Positions 42,690 to 51,221 of a stretch of 64,000 bases of DNA are shown here, piece by piece (positions within the stretch are counted from its first letter, which is position 1; each line of letters opens with the position of its first letter). The stretch is from Bailinhaonella thermotolerans. Its GTDB lineage: Bacteria > Actinomycetota > Actinomycetes > Streptosporangiales > Streptosporangiaceae. Where the stretch lies: the NCBI RefSeq assembly GCF_003594875.1, contig NZ_QZEY01000001.1, positions 124,001 to 188,000 of the forward strand, read 5' to 3'. The position numbers and the translations under genes were made by a program. Under the pieces are notes generated by a model that saw nothing but the letters and a program-made list of their open reading frames with translations, was not told the DNA's origin and did not search any database.

Positions 42690-44126
42690 ATGTCCAACGC
42701 GGATCTGAACCGGCGGCAGATGCTGCGCCGGATCGGCATGACGGCGCTCGTGGCCGGCCCCGGCGCCGGTGTGCTGTCGGCGTGCGCGACCGGCGGCGGC
42801 GGCAACGACGCCGCGCCGTCGCAGGCTCCCAAGGGCGCGACCAGCCCGCAGAACCCGTTCGGCGTCAAGGCCGACGGGACCCTGGAGGTCGTGATCTTCA
42901 AGGGTGGCCTGGGCGACGACTACGCCACCCAGCTCCACGAGCCGATGTTCAAGAAGAAGTTCCCCCAGGCGAACATCAAGCACGTGGCGACCCAGCAGAT
43001 CGCCCAGACCCTCCAGCCGCGTTTCGCCAGCGGCGACGTGCCGGACTTCATCGCCAACTCCGGCACCGACCTGATGGACAACGCCGCGCTGCAGACCGAG
43101 GGCCAGCTCCTGGAGCTGACCCCGCTGTTCGACGCCCCGTCGGTGGACGACCCGAGCAAGAAGGTCCGCGACACGCTGCTCCCGGGCACCGTCGAGACCG
43201 GCCTGATCCAGGGCAAGCCGTACGTGCTCAACTACGTCTCGGTGACGTACGGCCTCTGGTACGACGTGAAGCTCTTCGAGAAGGAGGGCTGGACCCCGCC
43301 GAAGAACTTCGACGAGTTCAAGGCCCTCTGCGACAAGATCAAGGCCAAGGGGATCACCCCGTACGCGTACGCGGGCAAGAACGCCTCGTACTACCAGTAC
43401 TGGATGATCCTGATCTCCGCGGCCAAGATCGGCGGCAACGAGGTCCTGGTCAACATCGACAACCTCGCGGACGGCGCCTGGACGGCCGAGCCCGTCAAGC
43501 AGGCCGCCGCGGCCTGGGCCGAGATCGGCAAGGCCTACATGCCCAAGAGCATGGAGGGCCTGATCCACACCGAGGTCCAGACCCAGCAGAACCAGGGCAA
43601 GGTCGCCTTCTACCCGTCGGGCTCCTGGCTGGAGAACGAGCAGAAGAAGGAGATCCCCTCCGGCTTCGAGTACGGCATCATCCCCACGCCGAGCGTGACC
43701 TCGGCCGACAAGATGCCGTTCGAGGCCACCCGCACCGTCGCGGGCGAGGGCTACATCATCCCGGCCAAGGGCAAGAACACTCCCGGCGGCCTGGAGTACG
43801 CCCGTCTCATGCTCTCCAAGGAGGGCGCGAAGGGCTTCACCGAGAAGACCGGCAACCTGACCGTCGTCGCCGGCGCCGCCGAGGGCCTGTCGCTCTCGCC
43901 GGGCACCAAGGCCGTGCTGGAGGTCCAGAAGGCCGCGGGCCAGAACAACGTCACCTTCTCCAGCTTCGAGGGCTGGTACAAGGAGCTGGAGACGGAGCTG
44001 CGCAAGCAGACCAACGCGCTCATGTTCGGGCGTATCTCCGCCGATGAGTTCTGCGCCAAGATGCAGGCCAAGGCCGACGCGGTGAAGAAGGACTCCTCGA
44101 TCACCAAGCAGAACCGGACGGCGTGA
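42690..44126 (+). CDS. ngcE: Sugar ABC transporter binding lipoprotein, NgcE-like
   Basis: A 478-residue substrate-binding protein. The signal peptide has a Tat-like NRRQMLRRIGM motif and a lipobox LSAC with the acylated Cys32. The mature part (PFGVKADGTLEVVIFKGGLG; YVLNYVSVTYGLWYDVKLFE; ARTVAGEGY-type hinge) resembles NgcE of Streptomyces, which binds N-acetylglucosamine and diacetylchitobiose. AAGGAGAAGAAGG precedes ATG 42690. Codon use is strongly biased to AAG, GGC and GTC, as in highly expressed genes. It feeds the two permeases downstream. Substrate specificity is an inference from family and neighbours. Confidence 0.85.
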   Translation: MSNADLNRRQMLRRIGMTALVAGPGAGVLSACATGGGGNDAAPSQAPKGATSPQNPFGVKADGTLEVVIFKGGLGDDYATQLHEPMFKKKFPQANIKHVATQQIAQTLQPRFASGDVPDFIANSGTDLMDNAALQTEGQLLELTPLFDAPSVDDPSKKVRDTLLPGTVETGLIQGKPYVLNYVSVTYGLWYDVKLFEKEGWTPPKNFDEFKALCDKIKAKGITPYAYAGKNASYYQYWMILISAAKIGGNEVLVNIDNLADGAWTAEPVKQAAAAWAEIGKAYMPKSMEGLIHTEVQTQQNQGKVAFYPSGSWLENEQKKEIPSGFEYGIIPTPSVTSADKMPFEATRTVAGEGYIIPAKGKNTPGGLEYARLMLSKEGAKGFTEKTGNLTVVAGAAEGLSLSPGTKAVLEVQKAAGQNNVTFSSFEGWYKELETELRKQTNALMFGRISADEFCAKMQAKADAVKKDSSITKQNRTA

Positions 44127-44128
44127 CC

Positions 44129-45040
44129 ATGCGGCAGGGCAAGTATCCGTTCATCGTCGGCTTCCTCGCCGTACCGGTGATCCTGTACGCGGTCTTCGTG
44201 ATCGGCCCGTACGCGCAGGCCTTCTACATCGCGATGACCAACTGGCGGGGCATCACCGCCAACCCCCAGTTCATCGGCTTCGAGAACTTCACCAGGTTGT
44301 TCGAGGACGAGGTGTTCTGGCAGGCGGTCCGCCATCACGGTCTACTGCTGCTTGCCCTGCCGATCCTGGTCATAGCGATCGCGTTGTTCTTCTCCTTCAT
44401 GCTGAACGTGGCCGGGGGCAGCAAGGGCGGCACCATGACGGGCGTGAAGGGGTCGGCCTTCTACAAGGTCGTCTTCTTCTTCCCCCAGCTCCTGGCCGTC
44501 GCCCTGGTCGCCGTCCTGTTCCAGTCGATCTACCGGCCGGACCAGAACGGCGTGCTCAACGGCTTCCTCGCCCTCGTCGGCATCGAGCCGGTCGGCTGGC
44601 TCACCAACCCGAACCTGGCGCTGTGGTCGATCATCGGCGTCATGGTCTGGCAGGCCGTCGGCTTCTACGTGGTGCTGTTCTCGGCCGGCATGTCCTCGAT
44701 CCCGCGCGACGTCTACGAGGCGGCCGCGCTGGACGGGGCCGGCCGGTTCCGGCTCTTCTTCAGCATCACGCTCCCGCTGCTGTGGGACACGCTCCAGGTC
44801 GCCTGGGTCTACCTCGGCATCGCGGCGTTCGACGCGTTCGCGATCGTGCAGGTGCTCTCGGTGGACCGGGGCGGCCCCGACGGCTCCACCACCGTGCTGC
44901 CGCTGGAGATCTGGCGCAACGCGTTCACCTACTCCAAGTTCGGCTACGCGTCGGCGATGGGGGTCGCGCTCTTCTTCCTGACCCTCACCTTCGCCGTGCT
45001 GACCCTGCGCGTCACGCGGCGCGAGCGGATCGAGTTCTAG
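44129..45040 (+). CDS. ngcF: Sugar ABC transporter permease, NgcF-like
   Basis: A 303-residue permease with six helices. The coupling EAA loop is EAAALDGAGRFRLFFSITLP. The N-terminus MRQGKYPFIVGFLAVPVILY is the NgcF start pattern, which led me to choose ATG 44129 over GTG 44123 (the latter overlaps the ngcE stop). It pairs with the next permease. No ATPase gene follows, so a shared ATPase such as MsiK should energise it. Confidence 0.88.
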   Translation: MRQGKYPFIVGFLAVPVILYAVFVIGPYAQAFYIAMTNWRGITANPQFIGFENFTRLFEDEVFWQAVRHHGLLLLALPILVIAIALFFSFMLNVAGGSKGGTMTGVKGSAFYKVVFFFPQLLAVALVAVLFQSIYRPDQNGVLNGFLALVGIEPVGWLTNPNLALWSIIGVMVWQAVGFYVVLFSAGMSSIPRDVYEAAALDGAGRFRLFFSITLPLLWDTLQVAWVYLGIAAFDAFAIVQVLSVDRGGPDGSTTVLPLEIWRNAFTYSKFGYASAMGVALFFLTLTFAVLTLRVTRRERIEF

Positions 45041-45048
45041 GACAGCCG

Positions 45049-45951
45049 ATGACTTCCATTCCCGAGCCCCTTCCGGGCGCCCGCCGCGCGGGCGTCCCCG
45101 CCGACGCCCGCCGCCGGCGCGAGTTCAGCGTCTTCTCCGGCCTGTCCCACGTCGCGCTCGCCATCTGGGCGCTCATGGTGATCGTGCCGATCCTGTGGAC
45201 GTTCCTGTCCTCGTTCAAGACCAACACCGAGATCTTCGGCGACCCGCTCACGATGCCGGCCGACTACTCGTTCGCGGCCTTCGGCCGCGCCTGGGACAAG
45301 GCCCACATCGGCACGTACATGATCAACAGTGTCATCGTGGTGTTCTTCAGCACCGCGGGGACCATGCTGTTCGGGTCGATGGCGGCGTACGTGCTGGCCC
45401 GGTACAAGTTCTTCGGCAACCGGTTCATCTACTTCGCGTTCGTCTCCGGCATGGCCTTCCCGGTGTTCCTGGCGCTGGTCCCGCTGTTCTTCGTGGTGAA
45501 GAACCTGGGCCTGCTGGGCACCCACACCGGCGTCATCCTGGTCTACATCGCCTACTCCCTGCCGTTCACGATCTTCTTCCTGGCGGCGTTCTTCAAGACG
45601 CTGCCCACCTCGGTCGCCGAGGCGGCGTTCATCGACGGCTGCTCCCACACCCGCACGTTCTTCTCGATCATGGTGCCGATGGCCAAGCCCGGCCTGATCA
45701 GCATCACGATCTTCAACGTGCTCGGCCAGTGGAACCAGTACCTGCTGCCGATCGTGCTGCTGCCCGGCAACGTCGAGGACAAGTGGCTGCTCACCCAGGG
45801 CATCGCCAACATCTCCACCAGCGCGGGTTACCAGGCCGACTGGGCCAGCCTCTTCGCGGCGCTCACCATGGCCATCCTGCCCGTGCTGATCATCTACATC
45901 ATCTTCCAGCGGCAGATCCAGGCCGGCCTCACCGCAGGAGCAGTCAAATGA
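45049..45951 (+). CDS. ngcG: Sugar ABC transporter permease, NgcG-like
   Basis: A 300-residue permease starting 8 bp after ngcF. The EAA loop is AEAAFIDGCSHTRTFFSIMV, and helices include LAIWALMVIVPILWTFLSSF near the N-terminus and LTMAILPVLIIYIIFQRQIQ at the C-terminus. The first 25 residues are cytosolic and basic. Its TGA overlaps the ATG of the GH4 gene. With NgcE and NgcF it forms the channel for amino-sugar import. Confidence 0.88.
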   Translation: MTSIPEPLPGARRAGVPADARRRREFSVFSGLSHVALAIWALMVIVPILWTFLSSFKTNTEIFGDPLTMPADYSFAAFGRAWDKAHIGTYMINSVIVVFFSTAGTMLFGSMAAYVLARYKFFGNRFIYFAFVSGMAFPVFLALVPLFFVVKNLGLLGTHTGVILVYIAYSLPFTIFFLAAFFKTLPTSVAEAAFIDGCSHTRTFFSIMVPMAKPGLISITIFNVLGQWNQYLLPIVLLPGNVEDKWLLTQGIANISTSAGYQADWASLFAALTMAILPVLIIYIIFQRQIQAGLTAGAVK

Positions 45952-47207
45952 AACTCGCCGTCGTCGGGGGCGGCTCCACCTACACTCCGGAGCTGATCGA
46001 CGGGTTCGCGCGCCTGCGCGACGAACTCCCGCTCACCGAGATCGCCCTCATCGACCCGGACGAGCGCCGTCTCGCCCTGGTCGCGGGCGTCTCGGCGCGC
46101 ATGCTCGCCCGGGCGGGCCACCCCGCCCGCGTCACCACCGCCACCACGATCGAGGACGGCGTCGCCGGGGCGGGAGCCGTGCTCCTGCAACTGCGCGTCG
46201 GCGGGCAGGCCGCCCGCGACGTGGACGAGACGCTGCCGCTGGAGTGCGGCTGCGTCGGCCAGGAGACCACCGGCGCCGGCGGCCTGGCCAAGGCCCTGCG
46301 CACCGTCCCCGTCGTGCTCGACATCGCCGAGCGCGTACGGCGGATCGCCCCGGACGCCTGGATCGTGGACTTCACCAACCCCGTCGGCATCGTCACCCGG
46401 GCGCTGCTGGACGCCGGGCACCGCGCGATCGGGCTGTGCAACGTGGCGATCGGCTTCCAGCGCCGCTTCGCCGCCCGGCTGGGCGTGGACCCGGCCCGCG
46501 TCTCGCTCGACCACGTCGGCCTCAACCACCTGACGTGGGAGCGCGCCGTCCGCGTGGACGGCCGGGACGTGCTGCCCGCCCTGCTGGCCGAGCACGGCGA
46601 CGCGATCGCCGAGGACATCGGCCTGCCCGCCGCCCTGATCCGGCGCCTGGGCGTGGTGCCGTCGTACTACCTGCGGTACTTCTACGAGCACGACCTCGTG
46701 GTCGAGGAGCAGAAGGCCAAGCCGTCGCGCGCCGCCGAGGTGGCCGCGATGGAGGCGACGCTGCTGGAGATGTACGGCGACCCCGCCGTGGACACCAAGC
46801 CCGAGCTGCTGGAGAAGCGCGGCGGCGCGTTCTACTCCGAGGCGGCCGTGGCCCTGGTCGCCTCGCTGGTCAACGACCGCGGCGACGTCCAGGTGGTCAA
46901 CGTCCGCAACGGCGGCGCCCTGCCGTTCCTGCCGGACGAGGCCGTCGTCGAGGTCCCCGCCCGGATCACCGCCACCGGGGCCGTGCCCGAGCCGGTCGCG
47001 CCGGTCGAGCCGCTGTACGCCGGGCTCATCGCGCACGTGTCCGCCTACGAGGAGCTGGCGCTCAAGGCCGCGCTGAACGGCGGGGCCGGCCTGGTGTCGG
47101 ACGCGCTGCTGGCCCACCCGCTCATCGGCCAGGCCTCCCTGTCCGACGACCTGGCCGCCCGGCTCATCGAGGCCAACCGCGCCCACCTGCCCTGGGCCTC
47201 CGCGTGA
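45948..47207 (+). CDS. GH4 family 6-phospho-glycosidase
   Basis: A 419-residue NAD+- and Mn2+-dependent glycosidase. The NAD-binding N-terminus is MKLAVVGGGSTYTPELIDG; GH4 metal/active-site motifs are VGGQAARDVDETLPLECGCV, FTNPVGIV, LCNVAIGFQRRFAARLGVD (CN motif) and DHVGLNHLTW. It is closest to 6-phospho-beta-glucosidases (LicH/CelF type), which act by an oxidation-elimination mechanism on phosphorylated disaccharides. Because the sugar enters by an ABC importer and is not phosphorylated on the way, the downstream kinase probably supplies the phosphate. ATG 45948 overlaps ngcG. Confidence 0.88.
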   Translation: MKLAVVGGGSTYTPELIDGFARLRDELPLTEIALIDPDERRLALVAGVSARMLARAGHPARVTTATTIEDGVAGAGAVLLQLRVGGQAARDVDETLPLECGCVGQETTGAGGLAKALRTVPVVLDIAERVRRIAPDAWIVDFTNPVGIVTRALLDAGHRAIGLCNVAIGFQRRFAARLGVDPARVSLDHVGLNHLTWERAVRVDGRDVLPALLAEHGDAIAEDIGLPAALIRRLGVVPSYYLRYFYEHDLVVEEQKAKPSRAAEVAAMEATLLEMYGDPAVDTKPELLEKRGGAFYSEAAVALVASLVNDRGDVQVVNVRNGGALPFLPDEAVVEVPARITATGAVPEPVAPVEPLYAGLIAHVSAYEELALKAALNGGAGLVSDALLAHPLIGQASLSDDLAARLIEANRAHLPWASA

Positions 47208-48172
47208 CCGTGCGGACGATCCTGGCGATCGACGGGGGCAACAGCAAGACCGACGTCGCGTTCGTGACCGAGGACGGCGAGGTCCTGGCCCGGGCCCGGG
47301 CGGGCGGCTTCACGCCGCAGAGCTCGGGCGTGGCGGCCGCTATCGACGTCGTGGGCGAGGCCGTACGGCTGGCGCTCGGCCCGGACGCCGCGCCGCCGTA
47401 CGCGGACCTGGTGTCGGCGTACGTGGCCGGGGCCGACCTGCCGCAGGAGGAGGAGGCCCTGGCCGCCGAGATCTCCCGGCGCGGCTACGGGCGCGAGGTG
47501 CGGGTCGGCAACGACACGTTCTCGCTCCTGCGCGCCGGGGCCTCCCAGGGCTGGGGGGTCGCGGTCGTGTGCGGCGCCGGCGTCAACGCGGCCGGGATCG
47601 GCCCGGACGGCTCCATCGCGCGCCTGCCCTCGCTGGGGCGGATCAGCGGCGACTGGGGCGGCGGGCAACACCTGGGCGAGGAGGTGCTCTGGCACGCGAT
47701 CCGCGCCGAGGACGGCCGCGGCGAGGACACCGAGCTGGTGGGCGTGGTGCTGCGCCAGTTCGACGCCGAGCGGGTCGAGGACGTCACCGTCGGCCTGCAC
47801 CTGGGCTACATCCCGCCCTCGCGGCTGCACGAGCTGGTCCCGCCGCTCTTCGCGGTCTCGGCGGCCGGGGACCCCGTGGCCCGCGCCATCGTGGACCGCA
47901 TGGCCGACGAGGTGTGCGCGCTGGGCACGGCGATGCTCAAGCGCCTGGACCTGCTCGGCACCCCGGCGGAGGTCGTGCTGGGCGGCGGCGTCCTCACCGC
48001 CCGCGACCCCGGCCTGACGGCCGCCGTCGAGGCCCGCTACGCCGAGCGCGCGCCCCACGCCAAGCTGGTCGTCGTGGACGCCCCGCCGATCGCCGGCGCG
48101 GCCCTCCTCGGCCTCGACCACCTGGGCGCGCCGCCGGGGGCCGACAGCCGCCTCCGCGCCGCCTTCGGCTGA
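47204..48172 (+). CDS. BadF/BadG-type ATPase, probable N-acetylglucosamine kinase
   Basis: A 322-residue member of the BadF/BadG/BcrA/BcrD ATPase family, ASKHA fold. Phosphate-binding motif AIDGGNSKTDVAFV, adenosine motif AVVCGAGVNAAGIG, SLGRISGDWGGGQHLGEEVL and a C-terminal VVLGGGVLTARDP are present. Family members in this context phosphorylate N-acetylglucosamine or glucosamine. GTG 47204 overlaps the GH4 stop codon. A paralogue lies at 53034. It is cytosolic. Confidence 0.85.
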   Translation: MTVRTILAIDGGNSKTDVAFVTEDGEVLARARAGGFTPQSSGVAAAIDVVGEAVRLALGPDAAPPYADLVSAYVAGADLPQEEEALAAEISRRGYGREVRVGNDTFSLLRAGASQGWGVAVVCGAGVNAAGIGPDGSIARLPSLGRISGDWGGGQHLGEEVLWHAIRAEDGRGEDTELVGVVLRQFDAERVEDVTVGLHLGYIPPSRLHELVPPLFAVSAAGDPVARAIVDRMADEVCALGTAMLKRLDLLGTPAEVVLGGGVLTARDPGLTAAVEARYAERAPHAKLVVVDAPPIAGAALLGLDHLGAPPGADSRLRAAFG

Positions 48173-48194
48173 CCGCCCCGCACGCGATCCGACC

Positions 48195-48232
48195 ACGCCG
48201 CCCCGATCACCGCCCGGTGACCGGGGCGGCGT
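48195..48232 (+). terminator. Terminator of the first sugar operon
   Basis: A 17-bp stem with one A-C mismatch (48195-48211 with 48216-48232) and a 4-nt loop, 22 bp after the kinase stop codon. Confidence 0.75.
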
Positions 48233-48282
48233 TCCCGGTTTCGCGCCCTCCCCGCGCCGGGCTCACGGCTCCCCGCGAAGAG

Positions 48283-48387
48283 GCCGCGGCTCCCTGCCCA
48301 GACGCCGCGGATTCCCTCCCGGAGGGCGCGGATTCCCTCCCGGAGGCCGCGGGTTCCCGCCCGGAGGCCGCGGGTTCCTCGCGAGAG
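48283..48387 (+). repeat. 21-bp tandem repeat, five copies
   Basis: Units of GCCGCGGATTCCCTCCCGGAG start at 48283, 48304, 48325, 48346 and 48367; the outer copies are the most altered. The array ends 15 bp before the -35 box of the second ROK promoter. The unit length is a multiple of 3 but no real gene covers it. Confidence 0.85.
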
Positions 48388-48401
48388 TGCGCGCGGAGGG
48401 G

Positions 48402-48430
48402 TTGACGCTTTCGGTAGGAGTCCTTACTTT
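48402..48430 (+). promoter_or_regulatory. Promoter of the second ROK/sugar operon
   Basis: -35 TTGACG (48402-48407), 17 bp, -10 TACTTT (48425-48430). Same hexamers and spacing as at 41251. Confidence 0.8.
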
Positions 48431-48438
48431 TCACCTTA

Positions 48439-48459
48439 AGTTAGTTAACCTTCCTTATT
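48439..48459. promoter_or_regulatory. Degenerate ROK operator
   Basis: AGTTAGTTAACCTTCCTTATT matches the inner 21 bp of the operator at 41283 at 16 positions, but its dyad symmetry is weaker. It lies 8 bp after the -10 box and 11 bp before the ROK start codon. Binding by the second ROK protein is inferred. Confidence 0.6.
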
Positions 48460-48470
48460 AGGGTGGGTTC

Positions 48471-49793
48471 ATGGAGCAGGTGGTCCCGGGGACGCCGAGC
48501 CGGATGCGGGCGATCAACGACCGCGCCGCGCTGGAGACGCTGCTGGAGCGGGGCCCGCTGACGCGGCCGCAGATCGCGGCGCTGATGGGGATCTCCAAGC
48601 CGACCGCCTCCCAGTTGCTCGCCCGCCTGCAGGAGGCCGGGCTCGTGGTGCTCGACGGCTTCACGCGCGGCGACGGCCCGGGCCGCACGGCCGAGCGCTA
48701 CCGGGTCAACCCGGAGGCCGCCCACGTGGCCGGGCTCGACGTGGACCCCGGGCGCATCCTGGTGCGCGTGGCCGACCTGGCCGGGAACGTCGCGGGCGAG
48801 CACCGGCTGGCCACCCCGGGCCGCTCGGGCGGCGACGTGGTGGCGCGCGTGCGCGAGGCGATCGCCGGGGCCTGCGCCGCCGCCGGGCTCGGCCCCGGGC
48901 GCGTGCGCCGCGCCGTGATCGGCATCCAGGGCGCGCTCGACCCCCGGACCGGCCGGCTGGGGTACGCCGCCCACATCCCCGGCTGGCACGTCCCGCGCCT
49001 GGCCGCGACGCTGCGCGAGGGCCTGGGCGTGCCCGTGGACATCGAGAACGACGTGAACCTGGTCGCCCAGGCCGAGCAGGCGCACGGCGCCGCGCGCGGG
49101 GTGGACGACTTCGCGCTGCTCTGGGCCGCCGACGGCCTGGGCATGGCGGTCGTCGTGGGCGGCCGGCTGTACCGGGGCGCGACCGGCGGCGCCGGCGAGA
49201 TCGGATACATGACCGTGCCCGGGGCGCCCACCCGCCGCGACGCCGGCCGCGGCGCCGGCCACGGCCTGCAGTCCCTGGCCGGGGGCCCCGCGATCCACAA
49301 GGTCATGCGGGCGCACGGCTTCCGGGGCCACCCCTCCCCCGCCGCCGCCGTCCGCGCCGCCGCCCGCCTGCTGCGCCCCGCCGCCCCGCAGGCCCCCGGC
49401 TCGCCCGGCTCCCCCGGTTCCCCCGTCCCGCCCGGCGACGGCCGTACGGCGGGCGCGAGCCGTACCGGGGAAGGCGGGCGCGCGGCCGAGCGGCGCGAGG
49501 CGGTGTGGCGCGAGCGCGCCTCGGCGGCGCTGGAGGAGGTGGCGCGGCGGATGGCGGCCGGTCTGGCGCCCACCGTGTCCGTGCTCGACCCCGCGCTCGT
49601 GGTGCTCGCGGGGGACGTGCTGCTGGCGGGCGGGGAACCGCTGCGCGCGCTCGTCGAACGCGAGGTGCACGCGCTCACCGTGCCCCGGCCGCCGCTGCGG
49701 CTGTCGCGGGTCGAGGGCAACGGCGTGCTCGCCGGGGCGCTCGACCTCGCCCTGGCCGCCGTCAGGAACGAGGTGTTCGGCTCCACCCTCTGA
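48471..49793 (+). CDS. ROK-family transcriptional repressor, paralogue of 41410
   Basis: A 440-residue regulator paralogous over its length to the protein at 41410. It has the winged helix (MRAINDRAALETLLERGPLT; LMGISKPTASQLLARLQEAG), VDIENDVNLVAQAEQAHG and GATGGAGEIGYM. As in the paralogue, the zinc cysteine motif is lost (DAGRGAGHGLQSLAGGP). It carries an insert of about 40 residues, rich in Pro/Gly/Ser (PGSPGSPGSPVPPG), near residue 305-345. ATG 48471 lies right after the operator. It controls the second binding protein-permease-kinase operon. Confidence 0.9.
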   Translation: MEQVVPGTPSRMRAINDRAALETLLERGPLTRPQIAALMGISKPTASQLLARLQEAGLVVLDGFTRGDGPGRTAERYRVNPEAAHVAGLDVDPGRILVRVADLAGNVAGEHRLATPGRSGGDVVARVREAIAGACAAAGLGPGRVRRAVIGIQGALDPRTGRLGYAAHIPGWHVPRLAATLREGLGVPVDIENDVNLVAQAEQAHGAARGVDDFALLWAADGLGMAVVVGGRLYRGATGGAGEIGYMTVPGAPTRRDAGRGAGHGLQSLAGGPAIHKVMRAHGFRGHPSPAAAVRAAARLLRPAAPQAPGSPGSPGSPVPPGDGRTAGASRTGEGGRAAERREAVWRERASAALEEVARRMAAGLAPTVSVLDPALVVLAGDVLLAGGEPLRALVEREVHALTVPRPPLRLSRVEGNGVLAGALDLALAAVRNEVFGSTL

Positions 49794-49898
49794 CGACCAC
49801 CCCGCCCCGCCGCGCCCGCCCCACCCCCGGGGCGCGGCCCCAGGAACCACCCGCTCAATCCACCACCCCCGAACCGCCCTCTCCCCGAGGAGGCACCC

Positions 49899-51221
49899 GT
49901 GGATCGACGTCACCGACTGGTTCTCGCGGCGGGATGCGCCGCCGCGCTGCTCGCCACCGCCTGCACGGCGGGCGACCGGGGCGGGCCGGGGTCCGGCCCG
50001 GCCAAGGACGCCAGGCAGACGATCAGCCTGTGGGTGGGGTTCACCGCCGAGAGCGAGGTGAAGGCCTTCAACGACGCGATCGCCGCCTTCACCGCCAAGA
50101 ACCCCCACATCACCGTCAAGGTCACCCCCGGCGCCGACGACGACAAGATCATCCAGGCCATCCGCGGGGGCAACCCGCCCGACGTGGCCTCCTCCTTCAC
50201 CACCGACAACGTCGCCCAGTTCTGCAAGGCGGGGATCTTCCAGGACCTGGGCCCCTACCTGGCGGCGAGCAAGGTGGACGTGAACGCCCTGCTGCCCAGG
50301 ACCGTCCGCGACTACACCCGGTTCGAGGGCAGGCGGTGCGTGATGCCGCTGCTCGCCGACGCGTACGGCCTCTACTACAACAAGAGGCTCATGAACGGCG
50401 AGAGGCCGCCGCGCACCCTGAGCGAGCTGTCCGCGCTCACCAGGAAGCTGACCAAGCGGGCGCCCAACGGCGACATCGAGGTCGCCGGGTTCCTCCCGAG
50501 CAGCCAGTACTACGAGAACACCGCCGGCCACCTCGCCCCCATGACCGGCGCGAAGTGGTACAACCCGGACGGCACCTCGGCGATCGGCTCCGACCCCGCC
50601 TGGAAACGCCTGCTCACCTGGCAGAAGGAGCTGGTGGACTGGTACGGCCACGCGCGGCTGGAGAAGTTCCGCAAGGGCCTCGGCCAGGAGTTCGCCGCCG
50701 ACAACCCGTTCCACAAGGGCAAGGTCGCGATGGCCCTGGACGGCGAGTGGCGCAACGCGATGATCGCCAGCGACGCCCCCGGCCTGGAGTACGGCACCGC
50801 CCCGCTGCCCGTCGCCGACGACCGGCCCGACCTGTACGGCGGGGGCTTCATCTCCGGCACGATCGTGGGCATCCCGCGCGGCTCCCGGCACCCGCAGGCG
50901 GCGTGGGAGCTGGTGCGGCACCTGACCACCGACACCGACGCGCTGGTCACGCTGTCCAACGCCCTGCGCAACGTGCCCTCGACGATCCCCGCGCTGACCT
51001 CGCCCAAGCTGAAGAAGGACGCCAACTTCCAGACCTTCATCGACATCTTCAACCACCCCGCGAGCAGCACCGTCCCGGCCCACGTGAACGGCGCCTTCAA
51101 CCAGGAGGTCATCCAGGAGTTCATGGCCGCCTGGGAGGCCGGCCGGGTGAAGGACCTGGCCGAGGGCCTGCGCGGCGTGGACCGCAAGATCGACGACAAG
51201 CTCCGCCTGGCGGGCGGATGA
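49899..51221 (+). CDS. Sugar ABC transporter binding lipoprotein
   Basis: A 440-residue substrate-binding protein with a lipoprotein signal peptide (MDRRHRLVLAAGCAAALLAT then AC, Cys22). The mature part starts QTISLWVGFTAESEVKAFND, has GGNPPDVASSFTTDNVAQFC and YGLYYNKRLMNGERPPRTLS, and belongs to the family of oligosaccharide-binding proteins (cluster I type). It differs clearly from the NgcE-like protein, so a different sugar is expected. A GAGGAGGCACCC site precedes GTG 49899. Its stop overlaps the next ATG. The two extra cysteines (FCKAG, RRCVM) may form a disulfide. Confidence 0.88.
   Translation: MDRRHRLVLAAGCAAALLATACTAGDRGGPGSGPAKDARQTISLWVGFTAESEVKAFNDAIAAFTAKNPHITVKVTPGADDDKIIQAIRGGNPPDVASSFTTDNVAQFCKAGIFQDLGPYLAASKVDVNALLPRTVRDYTRFEGRRCVMPLLADAYGLYYNKRLMNGERPPRTLSELSALTRKLTKRAPNGDIEVAGFLPSSQYYENTAGHLAPMTGAKWYNPDGTSAIGSDPAWKRLLTWQKELVDWYGHARLEKFRKGLGQEFAADNPFHKGKVAMALDGEWRNAMIASDAPGLEYGTAPLPVADDRPDLYGGGFISGTIVGIPRGSRHPQAAWELVRHLTTDTDALVTLSNALRNVPSTIPALTSPKLKKDANFQTFIDIFNHPASSTVPAHVNGAFNQEVIQEFMAAWEAGRVKDLAEGLRGVDRKIDDKLRLAGG

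Noticed and set aside
48207-48434. Minus-strand 75-residue frame over the 21-bp repeats
   Set aside because: It is open only because the repeat length is a multiple of 3; it lies over the promoter of the second ROK operon.
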